Source: Sphingomonas crocodyli
Lineage (GTDB): Bacteria; Pseudomonadota; Alphaproteobacteria; Sphingomonadales; Sphingomonadaceae
DNA length: 64,000 nt
Assembly: GCF_004005865.1 (NCBI RefSeq)
Contig: NZ_SACN01000001.1
Location: forward strand, 868,001-932,000
Direction: 5' to 3'
Shown: positions 44,558-52,708 of the stretch, piece after piece
How positions within the stretch are numbered: the first letter of the stretch is position 1
Layout of the letters: each line of letters opens with the position of its first letter
Notes under the pieces: model-generated
Database searches by the model: none
What the model saw: the letters and a program-made list of their open reading frames with translations, nothing else
Told to the model about the DNA's origin: nothing
Position numbers and translations under genes: made by a program

Positions 44558-45057
44558 CGTACCGGTTCCTCCTGTGGGCTTAACGCGTGGCTGATGGTAG
44601 CTGGCACGGGGTCACCCTCGACGATGAGCTGGGGCACGGTGAAATTGGCCCGACGGAAATGGTCGAGGATGGCGGTGTAGGAACCCAGGCGCGTGACCGT
44701 CTGCAGATCGATGAGTACTCGGTTATCCTCATCGGCAGTGTAGGAACGGGGTTGGCCGACGGCAGGATCGAAGACCACCCGTCCCGCTTCCCAGCCGCCG
44801 GTGTAGCCACCGGACCAACGGGCAAAAGGAATGTTGTGCGTGATGCACCAGCGCTCGAGCTCTTCGAACTGCGCGCCGACGACCTCATGGTCACATAGGA
44901 AGAGGGGTTGGCCGACGGTGCGGTGGTGGGCATCGAAGAGCGGTCCGCACCACTCGGTGGAAAGGCCTTCGCCGACGATGAGGTCAACGAGGGTGCGATA
45001 ATCAGCATCACTGAGCGTGCCGCCCAGGATGATCGTTGCCGATGCGCGATTGGCCAT
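44554..45057 (-). CDS. Hypothetical protein of the DUF2958 cluster
   Basis: The ATG at 45057 with 'gagga' upstream gives 167 residues; the longer frame to 45384 is a shadow of the neighbouring gene. The N-terminal part reads 'ASATIILGGTLSDADYRTLVDLIVGEGLSTEW' and a later part 'HNIPFARWSGGYTGGWEAGRVVFDP'. I do not recognise it. It is part of a minus-strand operon with a PD-(D/E)XK-like gene, DUF2958 and a small gene, all with tight spacing. Confidence 0.6.
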   Translation of the reverse strand: MANRASATIILGGTLSDADYRTLVDLIVGEGLSTEWCGPLFDAHHRTVGQPLFLCDHEVVGAQFEELERWCITHNIPFARWSGGYTGGWEAGRVVFDPAVGQPRSYTADEDNRVLIDLQTVTRLGSYTAILDHFRRANFTVPQLIVEGDPVPATISHALSPQEEPVR

Positions 45058-45068
45058 GTCGGGTCTCC

Positions 45069-46136
45069 TCAGGCTGCTTGCTGGTCGACGAGCTGGAGCG
45101 GTGCGGATTTGGGGACCGGGGTCCACTTCTCGACCCGCTTGTGGAGGGCTTGGGCGATGGCCCGGTCGATCCTCCCCCAATCGAGATAGCGGTTGAACAA
45201 GGCCTGGGCCACGGTGGTGGCGCCGGCGAAGTGCAGCGCGGTGATGAAGGCATCCAGCGTGACGTGATGATAGGGGACCTGACCCTCGGTCACGGGGTTG
45301 AGGAAGGCGGCGTAGAGATCGGCCTGACGCTGGGCGCGATCGTGGGCGGCGGGTGCCACACTGACGAAGATGGCTTCGGGCCAATCCCCGCGCATGACGG
45401 CGGCCTGCGCTAAGAGATGTTCACGGAACAGTTGCTGGAGGGGATTTACCCGCAGCGCGGCGTGGCGGGGGTCTTTGAACAGACCGGAGGCTTCGGCGAG
45501 ATCATCATAGCGCCCGGGGGCACAGGCCGAGGAATCGTGGAGGCTCTCGGTATATTTGAACTCGAAGGCGATGATGGCGGGCCGGGTCTTGCTGCTGCGG
45601 CCTTTGCGCAGATTGACGAAGGCGCAGACATCGAAGGCAGACCGATCGCCGGTCAGACTGGGATCGAGACGGCCAGGCGAATGTTCGAACCGGATATGGT
45701 CGACGCTGGCGATGTTGAGCTCGGGGAAGAGTTGGCAGAGGACGCGCGCGGCCAAGCCCCGGTCGAGGGCGAGCGGCCCCATGAAGTTGATGCAGGCGGC
45801 AGTCGATCCCAGCGCATTGGCAAACACTCGGCTTGCATCGATGAACGCCCCACTCTCTTGATAGGCGATAACGTGCTGGGCGAGTTCGGCGATGTCAGGC
45901 GAGAGGAAGTTGCGACCGGCTTGGGCGGCCGGGATGCACAGACGTGACCCTAGACGTCGGGGGCCGTGGCGGCCGTGATGATATCCGGTCGGGATCTTGT
46001 GCTCGGCAAGCCACAAGGTCTGGAGCAAACGGGCACAGGCTTTGAGACGGGTGTCATGGCGCTCATGAACATGGAAGCGCTTGAGCAATTCGGTGGGGAC
46101 GATGGGCAGAGGCGCACTAGCCGGCCGGTTGGACAT
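45069..46136 (-). CDS. PD-(D/E)XK-like nuclease (PGN_0703-type), putative
   Basis: A 355-residue protein. The central part has 'RSAFDVCAFVNLRKG' and 'RPAIIAFEFKYTESLHDSS', which would be the D and E-x-K of a PD-(D/E)XK nuclease core, and resembles a group of putative restriction endonucleases (PGN_0703 type). The C-terminal half is helical. It has a 'gaggag' ribosome-binding site. It is the first gene of a four-gene cluster that ends with DUF2958. A role in DNA defence or element transfer is possible. Assignment is moderate. Confidence 0.55.
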   Translation of the reverse strand: MSNRPASAPLPIVPTELLKRFHVHERHDTRLKACARLLQTLWLAEHKIPTGYHHGRHGPRRLGSRLCIPAAQAGRNFLSPDIAELAQHVIAYQESGAFIDASRVFANALGSTAACINFMGPLALDRGLAARVLCQLFPELNIASVDHIRFEHSPGRLDPSLTGDRSAFDVCAFVNLRKGRSSKTRPAIIAFEFKYTESLHDSSACAPGRYDDLAEASGLFKDPRHAALRVNPLQQLFREHLLAQAAVMRGDWPEAIFVSVAPAAHDRAQRQADLYAAFLNPVTEGQVPYHHVTLDAFITALHFAGATTVAQALFNRYLDWGRIDRAIAQALHKRVEKWTPVPKSAPLQLVDQQAA

Positions 46137-46371
46137 GAGATCTCCTCGTCAGATGCCTTGTTTCAGGCGGACGAAGAGGTTTCATTGGGGCGGTGTTTTT
46201 GTGGACAGAACTGGCTGACCGTTGCGGCCGAACCCCGTCTGAAATGCTGGTCCCGCCTGGAGGTCGGCGGTGGGGCGGAACCCGCCATGTCGGTCATGAA
46301 CGCCGTTTCGACGGGCCCATTTCCAAACATTTGCGAGGTGGGTCGAACCCCGCTTTTCGCCGATGCGGTCC

Positions 46372-47040
46372 CTAACGAACCCGGGGTGTGAGGGCGGGTC
46401 CGTAGATCTCAGGCCAATGGCGTCTGTGGGCAGCGCTCAGACGAACAACCTCGGCGTGGTCAGCGCGACCATGGGGCCCGACGAACCAGGGACTGGCAGG
46501 GTCATCGAAGCTTTCCCCGATCGGCAGCAGCTTGGTGGCCTCCACGCTGCGCACCCACCAACACCTGCCACTAGGATAAGCATCCAACTGACCCGCCTTG
46601 ATGAATGCGGCGAGGGGGAAGTCGAAATCCTCGCTCCACGGTACGCGCAGGTCGTAGGGCCATGGCGGCAGATCTTTGCGCAACTGGGCCAAGGTTGCGG
46701 CGATGCGCTTGGCACCTGCAAGCGTTACCTTGTTGCGCTCCGATAGATCCGGGCCGGCTGCATCGATCTGATCTGAGGAATAGGAGATGCGACGCATGGC
46801 TTCGGGGGACACGAAGAAGGCGCTCGCGGGATCGCGGAGGCGCCGGCCCTGGCCCATGTTGATGAACAGATCAACATAGCTGACCCAGGTCTTCCCATCC
46901 GTGCTGACGAAGGTGGGAATGGCGCCTGAGCGGACCGCGCTCTCGGTCTCGCGCGTCACGATATCCGGCAGCCGGTCGACGCAGACATCATATTCGAAAG
47001 GGAGCGCAGGATGGCTCGTAGCGGACGGGTCGATCTGCAT
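46372..47040 (-). CDS. Hypothetical protein of integrative-element cluster
   Basis: The ATG at 47040 gives 222 residues; a GTG at 47082 would add 14 basic residues. Recognisable segments are 'FEYDVCVDRLPDIVTRETESAV' and 'PWSEDFDFPLAAFIKAGQLDAYPSGRCWWVRSVEATKL'. No family was recognised and no signal peptide or membrane helix is seen. It lies 235 bases upstream of the PD-(D/E)XK-like gene on the same strand. Confidence 0.55.
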   Translation of the reverse strand: MQIDPSATSHPALPFEYDVCVDRLPDIVTRETESAVRSGAIPTFVSTDGKTWVSYVDLFINMGQGRRLRDPASAFFVSPEAMRRISYSSDQIDAAGPDLSERNKVTLAGAKRIAATLAQLRKDLPPWPYDLRVPWSEDFDFPLAAFIKAGQLDAYPSGRCWWVRSVEATKLLPIGESFDDPASPWFVGPHGRADHAEVVRLSAAHRRHWPEIYGPALTPRVR

Positions 47041-47366
47041 GCGCTGACGCTTTCTCAAACGGGGGCAAAAGGGCAGGGGCACATAGGAGCGCTATTCCCC
47101 CGTCAGCATTCGTGTGAAGAATCGCGGGACGCAGGCGCTTGCAGTGGGCAATCATGTGTTCAAAATGTTGTGACAGCGGCTATGTTGGTTTCGCTAAAGT
47201 CCACGTTTTGTTGTCAGGCTTAGTTCTGTATTTGTAAAAGGGTGTCCCTGGTCCTGGCCTGAAATCCTGAATGTGCGTTCAAAGAAACGGTTTGCAGGAT
47301 CAACTTGACGTTTTAAGAGTCGGCGTGGATGAGTAGCTGATCATGCCCTGCGGCTTTGGAAGAAAT

Positions 47367-49499
47367 ATGTCGAGCGGACAGCACACTGCATTCACCGAAA
47401 AGTATCGCCCCCGTACGTTTGAGGAGGTGATCGGTCAGGAGGCAGCAGTATCGGATTTAAGGCGCCGCGTAGAGACCAGGAACTTCAATTCCATCATCGC
47501 ATTTGGCCCCCCGGGCACGGGCAAAACCACGTTGATGCGCATTTTTGCAAATGCGATGCACTGCGAAAATCCGAACCCGTCGCCATGTGGGCGATGCGAT
47601 ATTTGTATCTATTTTAAAGAAGAGCGCCTTGGCGATCTTTCTTTCTATCATGTCGAGATGAACGGTGCTCGGCATCATGAGCGAGATTATGCTAAACAGA
47701 TAGAAGCGTACAACTCTGCCCGACTTACGCGTCTTCTAGGTATATTTATCGATGAGGTTCATGGTCTAGATGACAATGCCGCTGACGTTCTTTTGAAAGC
47801 GGTCGAGAGACCGAGCCAGGGAACCTTCTTCATGTTCGCCTCGAGTGAGGCCCATGAGGTCCGTCCGGCTCTCAAGTCTCGATGCCTGCAGTTGAACCTG
47901 AAGTTGCTCAGCGGCGCGGAATCTTATCGTTTGCTAAGCCAAATTTGTGATCGAGAAGGCATCCAGGCGGAGCGTGCCGCCTTGGAAATGCTCGTCACCG
48001 CGGGGCAGGGTTCCGCCCGAGAGCTCGTCAAACTTCTCGATCAAGCAAACCAACAAGGTCCGCTCACGGTTAAGCTTCTAACCAATGTTTTGTCGTTAGG
48101 ATGGATCCAGGAACTGCTTGGATATTTCGACGCGCTGTTAACCGGAACATTGCTGGAGCAGGATCAGATTATCGCGGACTGGCATGATCAGCCCTCGCGC
48201 AAAGGGCGAGCGATCCGAGATTTTCTCGTTTACCTGCACGACATGGAGATTATGCGCAGCGGAAAGGTGGTTGATCCCGCTTTTCATCAAGTGACTCACG
48301 CCCAGCGGCAACAAATTATCGCTGCTTTGGAAATACGAGCTTTGGATCGTCGTAAGCCGCTTGGCGAATATCTTTTGGATCTCGCCGACTTCTGGCGGGT
48401 CGATCTGCAAACATTGGCAGATGGTCCCAGCCTCTCCATTCATATTCGTAAGTTCAACAACTACCTTAATCCGCCAAGCTTATCTGATTTGATTGGTGGC
48501 GTGGTGCCCAGTCAGCAAGCTCAGCGGGTATTGCAGTCCAAACGGCCGGGACGAATGCGATCGGCGCGCACCTTTAACCCCATCCGGTCGGGCGGTGCGC
48601 CGGCAACCCGGGAGTATCTCTCGGTGGAACAAGCGCGCGGGATATATGCTGCAGCGAGCTTTCTGCCCCAACATTATGGTTCGCTGTTCAACGCTCATCT
48701 GAAGCTTGACCATAGTTTGTTGGGCGCCACCGATCGGAATGAGGTGACAAATCTCGTTTCAAAACTCACGCATCAAATTGGAATCCGTGTTCCCGGGTGG
48801 TCAGGAAAGGACGCGCACTGGATCTATCTGCACACCGCCTCATCGATCGGACCAACGACGGATATCGTTCTCCACCTGCCGGTGGATGTTGAAGGGCAGG
48901 CTCGAGCGTGGTTCGAGAAGGTCATGCGTAAATGGCGAGGTCCTGCAGCTGATAATGAGGGTGCATGGTCATTCGAGCATATGCCGTTATCTGCCACCCG
49001 AGCGCGGGTTAAGCTTCATTGGCGCCTCGTTCGGTACCTCTGGCGCGGCATTGATCCAGACGTAGATCATTGGCAATCAGTCGATCAGGAAAGTCGGCGG
49101 GCGTTGATCGATCTGCTGCGTGTCCCCCGAAATCAGCAGGGATCGATAGGAGCAGCTATCGGACGTCGGTTCAATACATCAGCGAGTATTGGTCCGGATG
49201 AACGAGCCAGCGCTGAAAAGGATAAAATGTTGCTCCTTTCCGCCTTCGACGATTGTGCGTGGGGTTACATCGATACTGGCTGGGAGCTGAAAGAGGCTAT
49301 TGAACGGCGCATCGAACGCGGCCGGCGTGCGGAGGATATCGCTTATGTAAACGCGATGTTTGAGAGCGAGGGCCCAGATAACGAGATGAAGCGCGCGCGG
49401 TTAGTAGACCTTATGAATGAGTGGCCTGACGATCCGCACTCACGTATTCGCGTAGATAATTCATGGAAGTGGGGCGGCGGTCATCAAGATCGACCATGA
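47367..49499 (+). CDS. DnaX-like AAA+ clamp-loader protein with unusual C-terminal half
   Basis: The ATG at 47367 follows 'ggaag'; a longer frame from 47343 lacks a site. The N-terminal 230 residues match DNA polymerase III gamma/tau: 'EKYRPRTFEEVIGQ', Walker A 'FGPPGTGKTTLM' (residues 46-57), the four-Cys zinc finger (Cys66, Cys74, Cys77, Cys80), Walker B 'FIDEVHGLD' and the 'LKSRC' sensor. The remaining 480 residues do not match tau. They include 'SLFNAHLKLDHSLLG' and 'HWIYLHTASSIGPTTDIVLHLPV', which recalls replication-protein-like sequences. G+C is lower than the neighbours. A stand-alone dnaX in accessory DNA is unusual; function unknown. Confidence 0.75.
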   Translation: MSSGQHTAFTEKYRPRTFEEVIGQEAAVSDLRRRVETRNFNSIIAFGPPGTGKTTLMRIFANAMHCENPNPSPCGRCDICIYFKEERLGDLSFYHVEMNGARHHERDYAKQIEAYNSARLTRLLGIFIDEVHGLDDNAADVLLKAVERPSQGTFFMFASSEAHEVRPALKSRCLQLNLKLLSGAESYRLLSQICDREGIQAERAALEMLVTAGQGSARELVKLLDQANQQGPLTVKLLTNVLSLGWIQELLGYFDALLTGTLLEQDQIIADWHDQPSRKGRAIRDFLVYLHDMEIMRSGKVVDPAFHQVTHAQRQQIIAALEIRALDRRKPLGEYLLDLADFWRVDLQTLADGPSLSIHIRKFNNYLNPPSLSDLIGGVVPSQQAQRVLQSKRPGRMRSARTFNPIRSGGAPATREYLSVEQARGIYAAASFLPQHYGSLFNAHLKLDHSLLGATDRNEVTNLVSKLTHQIGIRVPGWSGKDAHWIYLHTASSIGPTTDIVLHLPVDVEGQARAWFEKVMRKWRGPAADNEGAWSFEHMPLSATRARVKLHWRLVRYLWRGIDPDVDHWQSVDQESRRALIDLLRVPRNQQGSIGAAIGRRFNTSASIGPDERASAEKDKMLLLSAFDDCAWGYIDTGWELKEAIERRIERGRRAEDIAYVNAMFESEGPDNEMKRARLVDLMNEWPDDPHSRIRVDNSWKWGGGHQDRP

Positions 49500-49640
49500 C
49501 CTCAATAAATATTCCTTCCCTAGCCGCAGAGAGTTAACTTAAGCGGATTGGGATGCATTTTGGATAGGATGAAGAGCGGGGTTTATTAAGGATAGGTTCG
49601 TAGCGGCTTTCGTGGAAATACACCAATGGCAAGGCAATTT

Positions 49641-50021
49641 CTATCGAATTTCGCGGCAAGTCTCGGAGCGATTTGAGACGGTAGGCTCGTAAAAATGGCG
49701 GCTGCTGGGCCTACCTCGCCCAATTCGAGCAAGAACCTCTCTGGGAATTTTGTAATCTTTAACAATTGTCTGGTGAGTGCATAGTCCGCATAGCTCACGT
49801 TGTATGAAGTAACCGTGAGCTGCGTCAGCAGCATCCTGCAACAACGATTTCCGATCTTCGCCGGGAGCTGCCTTAGCAAGAAGTGCCAACTTACTCGCAA
49901 GTAACTTACCCGCTCGCCCAAGCGAGGCCGCCTTCTCGGCTAGAACTTCGCCGTGAAAAGCATTCAGCGCGCGATCAGATGGGAAGGCTGTCTCAAGGTT
50001 TTGTGGAAGTCTAAGCGACAC
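49641..50021 (-). CDS. DUF6665-like small protein
   Basis: A small helical protein of about 126-136 residues. 'LNAFHGEVLAEKAASLGRAGKLLASKLALLAKAA' and 'GYFIQRELCGLCTHQTIVKDYKIPREVLARIGRG' match a group of small alphaproteobacterial proteins (DUF6665-like, from memory). The start is either the GTG at 50021 or a TTG at 50051; 50021 matches the typical start of the group. Function unknown. Confidence 0.55.
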   Translation of the reverse strand: MSLRLPQNLETAFPSDRALNAFHGEVLAEKAASLGRAGKLLASKLALLAKAAPGEDRKSLLQDAADAAHGYFIQRELCGLCTHQTIVKDYKIPREVLARIGRGRPSSRHFYEPTVSNRSETCREIR

Positions 50022-50247
50022 AGCCCCTCGTTTTCCGATCAGGTCAGTCAAGGGCTCAGTCTACAGGTTGCAATGCTGTCGGACAATCTGCTCGGATCGG
50101 CAATGAACGGCTCAGCGTCATTCCCGCTTCCCGCGTTTTGGGACGGCAGCTATCGCCATCTGCCTCCCGCAACCTACCAGGCTGTTGGCCACCTCGTTTC
50201 AGCCGTAGGGCAACCAGCCTGCTAGCGGCCATTTATGGGTTGGCGAC

Positions 50248-50496
50248 CTAGATTGCTTCAGACCACCACTTCAAAACTGCCTTACGAAATGCAGCTTCGC
50301 CGCCAGTCTTTTTTTGAGGGCTGTGGTCAAGATTCCAGCTTGCCTTGCTTGGCCAGAAATTAAACGCACCTACCTTGATCTGGTGATCCGACACTCGGCG
50401 GATGGGCAGCGAGTGACTTGAGCACCAAGCGATCACGCGGCGCATCTCGGGGCTGTCGTTCTCGTTAGTCAGCGGGCGACGTTGTTTCTTTGTCAT
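50248..50496 (-). CDS. Hypothetical small protein of the integrase region
   Basis: An 82-residue basic protein ('TKKQRRPLTNENDSPEMRRVIAWCSSHSLP' to 'FRKAVLKWWSEAI') with no recognised domain. It lies three bases after the excisionase-like gene on the same strand, so the two are likely co-transcribed. It may be a small regulator or replication accessory of the element. Confidence 0.5.
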   Translation of the reverse strand: MTKKQRRPLTNENDSPEMRRVIAWCSSHSLPIRRVSDHQIKVGAFNFWPSKASWNLDHSPQKKTGGEAAFRKAVLKWWSEAI

Positions 50497-50499
50497 GAT

Positions 50500-50694
50500 T
50501 CAACGCACTCCGTACCGGTCGAGCTTCTCAACCCAGGTCCGGGCGGATGAGGTGAGAATGAGAGTGCGGCGGCCAACTTTGACGGCCTCCAGCGTGCCCT
50601 TTGCCAATTCCTTATAGACCAGCGTTCGGCCAACTTTGGCATATGCGCGAAAGTCGTTGATCGACATCAATACGCTTTGAGTGTCTTCTGACAT
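50500..50694 (-). CDS. Excisionase/AlpA-like helix-turn-helix protein
   Basis: A 64-residue protein with the small winged-helix pattern 'MSINDFRAYAKVGRTLVYKELAKGTLEAVKVGRRTLI', as in excisionases and AlpA-type regulators of P4-family integrative elements. It lies 440 bases from the integrase gene at 51135 on the same strand. It probably steers the excision of the element or regulates the integrase. Confidence 0.75.
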   Translation of the reverse strand: MSEDTQSVLMSINDFRAYAKVGRTLVYKELAKGTLEAVKVGRRTLILTSSARTWVEKLDRYGVR

Positions 50695-51134
50695 TTTTGG
50701 CTCCGTGTCGTTGCACGGTCATATAGAGGGTGAGCGTAGAGACCCTCATTCGCGTTGAGAATTCAGGAAAAATTTCTCAACTCGTTCATCATCCAGAGAT
50801 TTTAAGATGACCCCGAGCCAATTTCATATGAGCTATACGCCAGCTTTATGCGATCGATATAGCTAGATAGGCATGCAGGTTATTAAGTTAGGTAGAGTGC
50901 AGATCGAGCCTAACGGAGTCTGTTCTCGAAGGTGGCTCCTGCTCAGAGAGACAGCGCTGAACAACGGCCTCAAAAGGTGCGAATTCGACAATGGCTACGT
51001 GCGGACCATTTCAGTCCTGGCGAGCTGCTTTCGGTAGCATTTGACGAAATTTGCGCGCCATTCCCATTGCCCGTAGTCCTGCCCGACCTTTAGAAATTCA
51101 GGTCGGTTCAGCAGGCCTTATGGCCGAGCGTCGA
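50695..51134. other. Intergenic region, no gene
   Basis: About 440 bases between the integrase (51135) and the excisionase-like gene. No supported reading frame is found. The stretch 50790-50890 is locally AT-rich and may hold the excisionase promoter. It may also hold part of the element's attachment or excision site, but no clear repeat was identified. Confidence 0.5.
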
Positions 51135-52388
51135 TCATTCTGGTTTGGACGTGCGAGGGCGATATAGCTGTGCCGGCTTATCCGAAATGCTGCCGGCTGC
51201 AAAACGGCCCCAGCGGTCTAGCAAGTCTCGCCTCATTTCTAGAAAGTTAGAACGCTTATAAGCTCGCTCGACCTTGTCTGGAACGAGGTGGGCAAGGGCT
51301 GCCTCCGCTACTGCGTCTGGCATTTCGGGCACTTTTTCAGCGGCCCAATCTCGAAATGACGATCTGAAACCATGAACGGTAAATGGCAGTTTTTCATCTC
51401 GCATGACTTTGGAGAGTGTCATGTCAGACAGCGCAGAATGGCTCGCGCCCGGGAAGATCAGGACGTCTTCGCCATCTCGGATTTTCTGTGCGCGGGCACG
51501 CTTCAGCACGGTTGCTGCAGCTACGCACAGCGTCACTGAATGCGCCACTCGCCCTTTCATCAAATGGGCCGGCCGGTGCCAGAGCAATTTCTCCAGGTCG
51601 ATATGAGACCATAATGCTTGACGGACCTCACCTGATCGCGCCGCGGTCAAGATTGTGAAAAGCAGGGCCAGGCGCCCCATCGTGTCCGCTTTCGCCGCAA
51701 GCGAACTCACAAACGCCGGAACGTCGTCATAGGGCATGGCTGCATAGTTTCCGCCCGCTTTGCGCTTTGGGAGTCCCGCCGAAACAGATCGGCCAGGAGC
51801 TTCGGTTGGGCGCCAGCCCTTCGAATGCGAAAAATTGAGTACGGTGCTTATCCGTCCCCGGACTTTGCGGGGCATATCCCCAAGCGTCGTCCAAATGGGA
51901 GCGAGCGCCGAGATAATATCTGCGGCGTCGATTTGATCGACGCGCTTTCGTCCCATGTGAGGATAGGCATGTTGTTTCAGCGAAGCGAGAAACGACGCTC
52001 CTTGCCGCGCTGACCAGGAGGGGCTTAGCGCCTTATGGCATTCCTCAACGGCCTCTCGAAATGTCGGGATTTTCACGCGCTCTTTGTCGCGTTCAAGAAC
52101 GGGATCCAGCCCCGCGACGGCCGCATTCCGCAGCAAGTAGCACTTCTCCCGCGCTTCCTGAAGGGATAACCTTCTGCGCAGCAATAGCGGAATTTCGATT
52201 TCGTTCGGTGTGGAGGATCTTCTTAGGTCGACAGCACCCAGTCCGATGTCGCGGCGCTTACCATCGACCTGGACACGCAGCATCCAGCTTCTTGCTCCTG
52301 AGGGTTTGACCAGGAGGTACAGGCCATCCCCGTCCGCATGGCGCCCTGGGCCTGCGCTGCGAACAAAGGCAACCGAAAGACGACCCAT
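51135..52388 (-). CDS. Tyrosine-type integrase, P4 family
   Basis: A 417-residue integrase. The N-terminal 'HADGDGLYLLVKPSGARSWMLRVQVDGKRRDIGLG' is the DUF4102 arm-binding domain of P4-type integrases. The catalytic domain shows 'TAARSGEVR' (first Arg), 'VHGFRSSFRDWA' (His-x-x-Arg) and 'VERAYKRSNFL' (nucleophile Tyr). It is transcribed away from a second integrase of the same family, with 320 bases between them. Each integrase probably serves its own element. Confidence 0.93.
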   Translation of the reverse strand: MGRLSVAFVRSAGPGRHADGDGLYLLVKPSGARSWMLRVQVDGKRRDIGLGAVDLRRSSTPNEIEIPLLLRRRLSLQEAREKCYLLRNAAVAGLDPVLERDKERVKIPTFREAVEECHKALSPSWSARQGASFLASLKQHAYPHMGRKRVDQIDAADIISALAPIWTTLGDMPRKVRGRISTVLNFSHSKGWRPTEAPGRSVSAGLPKRKAGGNYAAMPYDDVPAFVSSLAAKADTMGRLALLFTILTAARSGEVRQALWSHIDLEKLLWHRPAHLMKGRVAHSVTLCVAAATVLKRARAQKIRDGEDVLIFPGASHSALSDMTLSKVMRDEKLPFTVHGFRSSFRDWAAEKVPEMPDAVAEAALAHLVPDKVERAYKRSNFLEMRRDLLDRWGRFAAGSISDKPAQLYRPRTSKPE

Positions 52389-52708
52389 TTATTCCCTCAT
52401 GCGTTACCACACTACATCACGATTATCGGGGATTGTCAACGAACACGTGCGGACGGAAAATCAATTAAGAGATTGAAAAATATATATAAAAAAACAAGTG
52501 CGAATTCGTGCGGTCATTAGTTATATGCCTGTAAGCGGCACCACCGACGCGTCCGGCGACGTCCGGAAATCCATCGAAAACCCTTGGAAAATATGGTAAA
52601 AATGACGCTGAGGCATCCAGCGTCGTCCACCCTTGTTCGTCCCCGTCCGGGCGTTTTGGTGGCCACTTTGGGGGCCACGAGCGCAACCCGAACTTTTGGT
52701 GGCCCCAA
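52389..52708. other. Divergent integrase intergenic region
   Basis: This 320-base region between two divergent integrases is AT-rich near 52470-52500 and must hold the promoters of both. It also carries the repeat described at 52654-52704. No tRNA gene, the usual P4-type attachment site, is visible here. Confidence 0.6.
52654..52704. repeat. Direct repeats upstream of second integrase
   Basis: The 11-mer TTTTGGTGGCC occurs at 52654-52664 and again at 52694-52704, with an imperfect copy (TTTGGGGGCCA) at 52667-52677. They lie 4-54 bases before the integrase ATG at 52709. Such repeats upstream of P4-type integrases are likely arm-type or regulatory binding sites for the integrase; that is an inference. 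Confidence 0.65.
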
